Positions 1 through 4,549 of a stretch of 6,051 nt of DNA are shown in pieces (position 1 is the first letter of the stretch; every line of letters starts with the position of its first letter). Origin of the DNA: Acidimicrobiia bacterium (GTDB taxonomy: Bacteria; Actinomycetota; Acidimicrobiia; Spongiisociales; SHLN01); contig JAUXJL010000136.1 in NCBI GenBank assembly GCA_030624805.1, positions 1-6,051 of the forward strand, in the 5' to 3' direction. The notes under the pieces are model-generated. The model was not told where the DNA came from. It searched no databases and worked only from the letters and a program-made list of their open reading frames with translations. The translations under genes and the position numbers were made by a program.

Positions 1-50
1 GCCGATGGTACTTGGGGGGCAACCCCCTGGGAGAGTAGGACACCGCCGCA
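1..50 (+). rRNA. rrf: 5S ribosomal RNA, 3' end (partial)
   Basis: The first ~50 bases match the 3' part of bacterial 5S rRNA. A G-rich/C-rich hairpin (GGGGGG, GCAA, CCCCC around 14-27) is followed by the hallmark TGGGAGAGTAGGACACCGCCG, the strand that closes helices IV and I. The 5' half of the gene lies outside the window. It is probably the last gene of an rRNA operon, since a strong terminator follows 12 bases later and no tRNA is seen after it. The exact 3' end is uncertain by a few bases because its pairing partner is missing. Confidence 0.93.
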
Positions 51-62
51 TTAATCAAACGC

Positions 63-97
63 AAAGAGACCCCCGACCGGGGGTCTCTTTTCGTTTG
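63..97 (+). terminator. Intrinsic terminator of the rRNA operon
   Basis: A perfect 12-bp stem (63-74 with 79-90, AAAGAGACCCCC / GGGGGTCTCTTT) with a GACC loop is followed by a T-rich tract, TCGTTT. The A/U-rich stem base plus T tract is typical of a rho-independent terminator, and the position just after 5S fits the end of rRNA transcription. Because the left arm starts with AAA, it could also act weakly on the opposite strand. Confidence 0.93.
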
Positions 98-114
98 AGG
101 ATGCTGCGCATCCC

Positions 115-157
115 CTCTCCCAGACGCCTACGGCGCCTGGGAGAGTAGACGCTTTTT
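115..157 (+). terminator. Possible second (backup) terminator hairpin
   Basis: CTCTCCCAG (115-123) pairs perfectly with CTGGGAGAG (137-145). After one A/C mismatch, CGCC (125-128) pairs with GGCG (132-135) around a TAC loop. A run of five T lies at 153-157, seven bases beyond the stem, which is farther than usual. It may be a weak backup to the 5S terminator, an RNA-processing stem, or simply a hairpin. Its right arm repeats 13 bases of the 5S tail (CCTGGGAGAGTAG, 26-38 and 136-148). Confidence 0.35.
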
Positions 158-211
158 CTGGTGCCCACGCCGTCGGCTCGGGCACATGCCGCAGGTGTTG
201 TCGTTGGGACC
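152..211. repeat. Duplicated hairpin element, copy 1
   Basis: This 60-nt unit recurs at 270-328 with 52 positions identical. Its parts are a CTTTTTCTG head, then a hairpin at 161-185 (GTGCCC/GGGCAC with an inner GCC-GTC-GGC stem-loop), then a 19-nt block, GCCGCAGGTGTTGTCGTTG, at 188-206. The block is identical in both copies. The differences between the copies keep the hairpin paired. I do not recognise the element. It could be a structured RNA or an interspersed palindromic DNA repeat, and its orientation is unknown. Confidence 0.75.
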
Positions 212-269
212 TCTGGGTTGGCAGCGTAACTCCCGAGATCGGCTTGGCCGCCGGCCTGAGTGAGTGGAC

Positions 270-328
270 CTTTTTCTGGTGTCCCGCCTTCGGTTCGGAC
301 ACGGGCCGCAGGTGTTGTCGTTGAGACC
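270..328. repeat. Duplicated hairpin element, copy 2
   Basis: This is the second copy of the element at 152-211, offset by 118 nt. The hairpin is GTGTCC (279-284) with GGACAC (297-302). Relative to copy 1 the fourth stem pair has changed from C-G to T-A, and the inner stem is GCC-TTC-GGT, so its outer pair becomes a G-U wobble in RNA. The conserved 19-nt block lies at 305-323. Seven substitutions and one indel separate the two copies. Confidence 0.75.
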
Positions 329-449
329 GGCACCGGGGAACAGCTCCGCGAGGTGCAAGTCGCTCGCACCGGGCCGATTGATTGTGTAGGTTGGGCGACC
401 AGGCGTTGCTGGACGCCGGTGACAACCATCGGGGGCTTCGCCGGATATT

Positions 450-454
450 GGAGG
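450..454 (+). promoter_or_regulatory. Ribosome binding site fixing the start at 462
   Basis: GGAGG ends seven bases before ATG 462. It favours that codon over the in-frame GTG at 456, which is too close, and over ATG 471, which is too far. Confidence 0.75.
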
Positions 455-461
455 TGTGGGA

Positions 462-1073
462 ATGTCAGAAATGTCGCTGCCCCCGTTTGCGGTGATCGTC
501 AGCTACCGGGTGGATGACTTTGACGCGTGGAAAGCCGTGTTCGAAGGGCACGAGGCCGCCCGGATCGAAGGGGGATTTCTCGGACATCACGTCAATCGGA
601 CCGAAAACGATCCGAACGCCTTGGCGGTCTACCTCGCGGTCGGGGATGTAGCAAAGGCCAAGGAATATGCCACGTCGGACGATCTAAAGGCCACCATGCA
701 GGAGGCGACGGTCAGCACCGAACCCGAAATCACCTGGATGATTCCGGTGTCGGAAAACATTGTGTGGGACCGGGACCTGCCGGCGGCGCTGATCAGCCAC
801 ACGGTCGAGAACTTCGACACCTGGCTCGAGGGATACAACAGTCCCGAAGCCGACGCTATGCGGGATGCGGCAGGCGTCATCGGACACGCGGTCAACCGGT
901 CATCGGACAATCCGGACCTGGTCGTCATCTACCACCAGGCCGAGACATTCGATGCGCTGCACGCCCTCACCAGCTCGGATGAGTTGCGGAATGTGATGAA
1001 AGAGGCGGGCGTGACCTCCGAGCCGGAGTTCACCTACCACACCGGAGGTATGGGCAAGATGTACGCCGCCTAA
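462..1073 (+). CDS. Tandem-duplicated dimeric alpha/beta-barrel (ABM-like) protein
   Basis: The product is a cytoplasmic protein of about 203 residues with no signal peptide or membrane segment. It is built from two homologous halves, roughly residues 9-92 and 106-192. Each half follows the same plan: a beta strand (AVIVSY / AALISH), V(D/E)(D/N)FD(A/T)W, a helix, G(F/V)(L/I)GH(H/A)VNR, (D)NP(N/D)L.V.Y as a second strand, TS(D)(D/E)(D)L...M.EA.V as a second helix, and SEPE(I/F)T as a final strand. That is a ferredoxin-like, ABM-type dimeric alpha/beta barrel, here made by one chain instead of two. Members of this fold include monooxygenases, heme-degrading enzymes and stress proteins. No catalytic residue set points to a specific reaction, so function is unassigned. 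The start is ATG 462 because of the GGAGG seven bases upstream. It appears to be monocistronic. Confidence 0.85.
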   Translation: MSEMSLPPFAVIVSYRVDDFDAWKAVFEGHEAARIEGGFLGHHVNRTENDPNALAVYLAVGDVAKAKEYATSDDLKATMQEATVSTEPEITWMIPVSENIVWDRDLPAALISHTVENFDTWLEGYNSPEADAMRDAAGVIGHAVNRSSDNPDLVVIYHQAETFDALHALTSSDELRNVMKEAGVTSEPEFTYHTGGMGKMYAA

Positions 1074-1090
1074 CGCGGCGGCCTCTGGGG

Positions 1091-1123
1091 GTGAGCGTCA
1101 GCGACTGACTAGCCGGCGCTCAC
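1091..1123 (+). terminator. Possible weak terminator after the barrel-protein gene
   Basis: GTGAGCG (1091-1097) and CGCTCAC (1117-1123) form a 7-bp stem with a long 19-base loop, followed by only TTTC. It begins 17 bases past the stop at 1073. The weak T tract and long loop make it a poor intrinsic terminator. It overlaps the minus-strand gene remnant at 1109-1147. Confidence 0.3.
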
Positions 1124-1147
1124 TTTCACGTTGCCTTCAAACACCGG
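1109..1147 (-). pseudogene. Possible 3' remnant of an ABM-like gene
   Basis: Read on the minus strand, this stretch ends VFEGNVKVSAG-stop. The intact ABM-like gene at 2477-2782, on the same strand, ends LFEGTVEVNVG-stop. The 35 bases from each stop codon (1109-1143 and 2477-2511) match at 28 positions, in the same frame, with most changes being transitions. Going further 5', the frame continues for only about 20 unrelated codons before an in-frame TAG near 1202, with no start or RBS, so no functional gene is left. The stretch is short, so chance or convergence cannot be excluded. Confidence 0.35.
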
Positions 1148-1175
1148 CCTCATGCTCGTGGGTGATGCCACGCAT

Positions 1176-1208
1176 TTGTCACAAAGTCGAGGGCGGAGCG
1201 GCTACGCT
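1176..1208 (+). promoter_or_regulatory. Candidate promoter for the 1241-2428 unit
   Basis: TTGTCA (1176-1181) resembles a -35 and TACGCT (1203-1208) fits an actinobacterial TANNNT -10. The 21-base spacer is longer than the usual 16-19. The -10 lies about 33 bases before the TTG start, leaving room for a short leader with the GGTAGGGA ribosome binding site at 1231-1238. Confidence 0.3.
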
Positions 1209-1240
1209 CGATCGGTGCATCCTCAATTGGGGTAGGGATT

Positions 1241-2005
1241 TTGAAGCATCTTGGCCGGATATTGGTCGCCGGATCCGTGATAACGCTTGGCCTCAGTTTC
1301 TCCGTAGGGGCAGTCGCCCAGGGTGACCCGGTTGTCGACCAGGCCGCGCTGGACGAAATCCGGGCGTTGGTCCCGGAAGGGGATCCTGGGAAATATGACC
1401 TAACCGAGGCCAGCGCGGAGTTCGGCCAGTACGTCATCTTGTTTGGACAGTCAACCGCGGTGGCCGATTTCGGCGACGGAAGCCAGCTGACCGGCCTGTG
1501 TGGAGGGTTCGCCTACTCCTACGACAAGAACGGAGACCTGCTCGATGCGGCAATCGACCTGGGAGACGGCGACGCACCTGTTGACCTGCTGGAGGGCACC
1601 CAGGCTTTCACCAGCGGAAACCCATTCAAGGTCGATCCGAGGGGGGTTGTGGTGTATTACGGATTCTCCCCTGAGTCGGGTGATGGACCGGAGGACCACA
1701 GGTGGTATATCAAGACATCGGGTATCAGTCTCGACAAGGGCGGAGATCCGAACCCTCAGCTCAAGAATCGCAATGCCGGCCTCGTCGACCTCAACAAGGA
1801 CCTCCCGGTCAAGTTCACGGCCAAGGTCAAGATCGAGGGACACATGATGTCCGAAAACCAACCGGACTGTGTCGGCAAGGGCCACGTCAGTTTCGAGGGA
1901 GACGGGCTCACCGATCCGGTAGGGCTGGCCGGTCTTGCCTTGCTGGGCGGAGGAATCTTCGGCCTGCTATTCAACTCCCGTCCGGCCATAACCTGGAAGA
2001 GTTGA
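1241..2005 (+). CDS. Exported protein with C-terminal membrane anchor, function unknown
   Basis: The 254-residue product has a classical Sec signal peptide: basic KHLGR, a hydrophobic core at about 7-22, and probable cleavage after AVA at 26. The mature part (27-225) is a soluble, beta-rich-looking, acidic domain with two cysteines, in LCGGFAYSYD (Cys87) and PDCVGKGHVSFEG (Cys210), which could form a disulfide outside the cell. A hydrophobic segment, VGLAGLALLGGGIFGLLF (about 227-244), then anchors it before a short basic tail ending SRPAITWKS. I do not recognise the domain. TTG 1241 is chosen because it places the charged residues directly before the hydrophobic core and has GGTAGGGA just upstream; the nearest later start would cut the signal peptide. 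The stop is six bases from the next ATG, so the two are probably co-transcribed and may work together at the membrane. Confidence 0.8.
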   Translation: MKHLGRILVAGSVITLGLSFSVGAVAQGDPVVDQAALDEIRALVPEGDPGKYDLTEASAEFGQYVILFGQSTAVADFGDGSQLTGLCGGFAYSYDKNGDLLDAAIDLGDGDAPVDLLEGTQAFTSGNPFKVDPRGVVVYYGFSPESGDGPEDHRWYIKTSGISLDKGGDPNPQLKNRNAGLVDLNKDLPVKFTAKVKIEGHMMSENQPDCVGKGHVSFEGDGLTDPVGLAGLALLGGGIFGLLFNSRPAITWKS

Positions 2006-2011
2006 TCGATC

Positions 2012-2428
2012 ATGACCTCAGGTGAAATCAAGACTACGCACCCGATTCGAGGAATCCTGTGGGGTATACCACTCGGATTAGGGCTCGCCATCGTACTTGT
2101 CGTGACACAAGTCATTCCCCTCGAGCTCACGCAAATAATCGTTGTGCTCGTCCTCGCCATCGTGATAGGCCTCCTGTGGAGCCTGTATGGGCCTGCCAAG
2201 CGACCGAAGGGACCGCCACCGAAAGCCGGCCTTGCCGACGACTTCACCGCACCGGACGAGACCATGGCCGAACCGGAAGATGAGCCCGCGGCAACAGACG
2301 ATTGGGGCTCGAGCGATTCCGACGGGGACGACGACGCGCCCGACGATGCGCCCGACGTGGAGGACGAGGCACCCGACGTGGAGGACGATGCGCCCGACGT
2401 GGAGGACGATGCGCCAGACACGCCGTGA
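2012..2428 (+). CDS. Two-helix membrane protein with acidic repeat tail, function unknown
   Basis: The 138-residue product has two hydrophobic segments (about 13-34 and 38-58) separated by a very short turn. A basic, proline-rich stretch follows (KRPKGPPPK, 63-71) and then a strongly acidic, disordered tail to the end. The positive stretch after helix 2 suggests that both termini are cytoplasmic, with a helical hairpin in the membrane. The tail contains heptads of the type DAPDVED (about 112-135) encoded by 21-bp repeats. It follows the exported protein gene by six bases, with a weak GGAAGAG ribosome site inside the end of that gene, so an operon is likely. No family is recognised. The coding call rests on the helices, the start context and tight spacing. 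Confidence 0.75.
   Translation: MTSGEIKTTHPIRGILWGIPLGLGLAIVLVVTQVIPLELTQIIVVLVLAIVIGLLWSLYGPAKRPKGPPPKAGLADDFTAPDETMAEPEDEPAATDDWGSSDSDGDDDAPDDAPDVEDEAPDVEDDAPDVEDDAPDTP
2345..2419 (+). repeat. 21-bp in-frame tandem repeat
   Basis: There are three full units (2345-2365, 2366-2386, 2387-2407) of consensus GATGCGCCCGACGTGGAGGAC and a 12-base partial fourth (2408-2419). Units 1 and 3 are identical, and unit 2 differs at two positions. The unit length is a multiple of three, so gain or loss of units would only change the length of the acidic tail. Near identity at the DNA level indicates recent expansion by slippage. Confidence 0.9.
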
Positions 2429-2430
2429 GG

Positions 2431-2486
2431 CGTCGGGAGTGGCTCCTCGCTCGGCCTGAGTGTGCTCGGAAACGAGCTAGCCGACG
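2431..2486. other. Nested hairpins between convergent genes
   Basis: CGTCGG (2431-2436) pairs with CCGACG (2481-2486). Inside it, GCTCG-GAAA-CGAGC (2464-2477) forms a 5-bp stem with a GNRA tetraloop that overlaps the stop codon of the minus-strand gene. There is no T tract on either side. It may mark transcript ends for the two convergent units but is not a canonical terminator. Confidence 0.3.
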
Positions 2487-2782
2487 TTTACCTCGACGGT
2501 GCCTTCAAACAGGAACGACGGTTCGACATCGGCAGGGAGCGACAACTTGGTCGTGATGTCCCGCGGGGCAGTTTCCCACTCCACTGAGCTGGACTCGCGC
2601 TGGAAGGCAGCCTCGTCGGTCCACTCGCTCACAATCAGCGTTGTACCACCCGACTTGGCAGCCTTGCCCCGGATGCAGTCTGGGCTATTCCGAAGATGGG
2701 TTCCGATGATGGCGTCCCGCCCTTCGAACTGCTGGTAGGTCATTTCGTCGCCGTCACAACTGACGACCCGCAGGAAACTCAC
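2477..2782 (-). CDS. ABM-like small protein (putative antibiotic biosynthesis monooxygenase fold)
   Basis: The 101-residue soluble protein has the pattern of a single ABM-type dimeric alpha/beta barrel: strand FLRVVSC (3-9), a helix with the sequence FEGRDAIIGTHLRNSPDCIRG (19-39), strand TLIVSEW (48-54) and a helix DEAAF (56-60). W54 and the paired strand/helix layout are usual in this superfamily. The family includes cofactor-free monooxygenases, but fold members have many roles, so no reaction is assigned. The start is GTG 2780-2782, supported by GAGAGG (2789-2794) six bases away. It is convergent with the membrane-protein operon (48 bases between stops) and divergent from the TerC gene. 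The C-terminus FEGTVEVNVG matches the remnant at 1109-1147. Confidence 0.75.
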   Translation of the reverse strand: MSFLRVVSCDGDEMTYQQFEGRDAIIGTHLRNSPDCIRGKAAKSGGTTLIVSEWTDEAAFQRESSSVEWETAPRDITTKLSLPADVEPSFLFEGTVEVNVG

Positions 2783-2870
2783 GCACTACCTCTCTGAAGA
2801 GTTCCCGGCCGAGCTACACGCCGTGGGGCCCGGGTGCCGAGGCTCGACCATGCTGAGCTCACAAGTTCCA

Positions 2871-2876
2871 TAGAAT
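2871..2876 (+). promoter_or_regulatory. -10 element of a leaderless promoter for the TerC gene
   Basis: TAGAAT, a good TANNNT -10, is followed by six bases and then ATG 2883, so transcription should begin at or next to the A of the start codon. No Shine-Dalgarno is present upstream of 2883. No convincing -35 was found at the usual distance. Confidence 0.6.
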
Positions 2877-2882
2877 CTCCCG

Positions 2883-3860
2883 ATGTTCGTCGCTGCAACA
2901 TCCCGCCAGGAGAACTTCGTCGACATTGATGTCCCTGGTTGGGCATGGCTCGTTCTGGTCGGGATAATCCTCGGTCTGCTTGCCATCGATCTGTATCGGC
3001 ATCGTGAAGCACATGAGCCCACTGCTCGGGAGGCTTTGATCGAGTCGGCGGCCTGGGTGGCATCCGGGCTCACCTTCGGCGCTGCCGTTGCGCTCGCCTG
3101 GGGGAGTGAAGCTTTCGGCGAATACATCTCCGGCTATCTGATTGAGAAGTCGCTGAGTGTTGATAACGTTTTCGTGTGGGCGTTGATCTTCTCGACGCTC
3201 GCGATTCCGTTGAAATACCAGCATCGGGTTCTGTTCTGGGGAATCTTTGGGGCGCTGGCGCTTCGGGCACTATTTATTGCGATCGGGTCGGCCCTTATCA
3301 GCAGTTTCATCTGGGTGCTGGTTGTATTCGGTGCCTTCCTCATCTTCACCGGGATCCGCGTGATCCGCCACCGCGAGGGTGAAGGGGAGTCGGCGGTCAG
3401 GGGGATCGGCGTTGTCAGGCGGTTCTTGCCCGTGACAGAAGAGTTTGACGGCCAGAAGTTCTTCACCAAGCAGGGCCTGAAACGGGCTGCCACGCCCCTC
3501 TTCGGCGCCCTGGTAGTTGTCGAGTTCACCGATGTCATATTCGCGGTCGACTCCGTCCCGGCCATCCTGGCGGTCTCCAACGAGCCCTATCTCGTCTTCG
3601 CTTCGAACGCGTTCGCAATCCTCGGGCTGCGAGCCATGTACTTCCTGCTCGCCAACGCCCGCCAGCGGGTCCACTACCTGTCACACGCCCTCGGGGCCAT
3701 CCTCATCTTTGTGGGTCTCAAGATGGTGTTGGCCAACTGGTACCACGTTGATACCTTTGTTTCGCTGGCAGTTATCGCAACCATCCTCATCGTGGCCGTG
3801 GTTTTGAGCGAGCGCAAGACTCGCCGGCTCAGGTTGATCGGCGACCTGCCCGAGACGTAG
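2883..3860 (+). CDS. TerC/Alx-family integral membrane protein, probable metal-ion transporter
   Basis: The 325-residue polytopic membrane protein is typical in length for the TerC family, whose characterised members (Alx, MeeY/MeeF) export manganese and whose founder was linked to tellurite resistance. Hydrophobic segments lie at about 18-36, 55-73, 92-110, 116-138, 142-159, 205-230, 236-256, 267-285 and 291-309. The two family signatures are present: EKSLSVDNVFVW (88-99) in the first half, and EFTDVIFAVDSVPA (214-227) followed by NAFAILGLRAMYFLL (242-256). Their acidic residues E88, D94, E214, D217 and D223 are the likely ion-binding positions, and all are intact. A loop at 160-200 separates the two inverted halves. 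ATG 2883 is chosen because the -10 box sits six bases before it and no in-frame ATG or GTG occurs in the next stretch. Substrate is inferred from family only. Confidence 0.94.
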   Translation: MFVAATSRQENFVDIDVPGWAWLVLVGIILGLLAIDLYRHREAHEPTAREALIESAAWVASGLTFGAAVALAWGSEAFGEYISGYLIEKSLSVDNVFVWALIFSTLAIPLKYQHRVLFWGIFGALALRALFIAIGSALISSFIWVLVVFGAFLIFTGIRVIRHREGEGESAVRGIGVVRRFLPVTEEFDGQKFFTKQGLKRAATPLFGALVVVEFTDVIFAVDSVPAILAVSNEPYLVFASNAFAILGLRAMYFLLANARQRVHYLSHALGAILIFVGLKMVLANWYHVDTFVSLAVIATILIVAVVLSERKTRRLRLIGDLPET

Positions 3861-3864
3861 CCGG

Positions 3865-4487
3865 CTAGCCGCCGACCCGTTGCAAGATGGCGAACCAGGC
3901 CCGGTGGAGAAGGGTGAAGTCAGAGTTGTTCGCTACGAACTCGTCGGTAGCTCGAACCACGCCCGGGTAGGCCTCGGTGTAGTCGTCGATGAAGATGAAC
4001 CCACCCGGCAGGACTTTCGGGGCGAACAGGGCCAGGTCCTGTACGACGCTTTCGTGGTCGTGGTTTCCATCCACGATGAGAAAACCAATCCGGTCGGCAC
4101 CGCGGGAGCTGCGTGATGAGAGAACGCCACGAGGGGCATGCAGCGATCCTCGAGCCCGCGATCATGCATGGTCCTGAGGTAGGCCTTATATTTTCCGGCC
4201 GGATTGCCCGGACTGGTCGGCGCCCGCTCGAATGGATCGATGCTCACGACATGGTTGAGGTGCCCGGCGTCGGACATACATTCGGCCAAGAAGGCAGCGG
4301 TCATGCCCTCGTAGCTGCCGATTTCTACAACGAGTGCGTCGGGCGTCCACCGAAACGACAGAGCTGCCCCGGCCAGACAGGAAAGCTCGGCGTCGTCCAT
4401 CATGACCGAGGAGTACTCAGCGGCCCGCTTGGTGACCGTGTCTGGGATAGTCGTCGTGAAGCCACTCGGCGCGAAAGTGAGGTTCAT
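3865..4487 (-). pseudogene. Methyltransf_24-type SAM methyltransferase, split by one frameshift
   Basis: This is a class I SAM-dependent methyltransferase of about 206 residues if repaired. The 5' frame gives ALVVEIGSYEGMTAAFLAE (51-69, the SAM-binding glycine motif), VSIDPF (81-86, the acidic residue after strand 2) and RCMPLVAF (115-122). The rest is in another frame: ADRIGFLIVDGNHDHESV, then LPGGFIFIDDY and a C-terminus ending RAWFAILQRVGG. The DGxH and GGxxxxDDY motifs are characteristic of the Methyltransf_24 group, whose members often O-methylate sugars or natural products. The switch falls around 4113-4123 on the plus strand, near the dinucleotide run GAGAGA, and equals one lost base (or two gained). 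Everything else is intact, so this may be a sequencing or assembly error rather than a dead gene. The start ATG 4487 has a leaderless-type -10 upstream. The stop is four bases from the convergent TerC stop. Confidence 0.85.
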
Positions 4488-4494
4488 CCTGGCA

Positions 4495-4500
4495 ACGATA
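4495..4500 (-). promoter_or_regulatory. Candidate leaderless -10 for the minus-strand methyltransferase
   Basis: On the minus strand TATCGT is followed by seven bases and then ATG 4487, with no properly spaced ribosome site (the AGG touches the ATG). This fits a TANNNT -10 with transcription starting at the start codon. Confidence 0.45.
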
Positions 4501-4537
4501 CCAGCGCGGTCGAGTGGGCCTGGCCGGTCAAGCCGTG

Positions 4538-4543
4538 TAGCTT
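4538..4543 (+). promoter_or_regulatory. Candidate leaderless -10 for the TPR gene
   Basis: TAGCTT is followed by exactly six bases (TGTGTT) and ATG 4550, the same geometry as the TerC promoter. No Shine-Dalgarno lies before ATG 4550. The element sits 38 bases from the opposing -10 at 4495-4500, so the two genes share one short divergent promoter region. Confidence 0.5.
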
Positions 4544-4549
4544 TGTGTT

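Larger units (their letters stand above)
98..461. other. Intergenic region with hairpins and a duplicated element; no gene supported
   Basis: This ~360-bp stretch between the 5S terminator and the first protein gene holds no ORF with coding character. Long minus-strand frames cross it, but all three show the same internal duplication, which points to repeated DNA rather than protein. From left to right it has a GGATGC/GCATCC hairpin (99-113), a 9+4-bp hairpin (115-145), a two-copy element (152-211 and 270-328), and a small GGTGC/GCACC hairpin near 353-371. I see no tRNA. A promoter for the gene at 462 must lie in the right part, but no clear -35/-10 pair could be chosen. Confidence 0.7.

Noticed and set aside
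51..429. Long minus-strand open frames across the 5S tail and intergenic repeats, with repeated peptide motifs
   Set aside because: They run into the 5S rRNA and terminator, all three minus frames show the same duplication, and there is no ribosome site. The repeated peptides are a by-product of the two-copy DNA element.
1756..2421. 221-codon minus-strand frame with a Ser/Gly/Ala repeat N-terminus
   Set aside because: It is the antisense of the 21-bp repeat and of two genes with a signal peptide, membrane helices and a coupled start. Its repeats mirror the sense-strand repeats.
3859..3870. Palindromes AGCCGGCT and GGCTAGCC between the TerC and methyltransferase stops
   Set aside because: They are short, GC-rich, without a loop or T tract, and formed largely by the two stop-codon contexts. 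They are not enough for a terminator or operator call.
4120..4126. Programmed frameshifting in the minus-strand methyltransferase
   Set aside because: There is no X-XXY-YYZ heptamer, no downstream pseudoknot is evident, and single-frame enzymes are the rule in this family. Mutation or sequence error is simpler.
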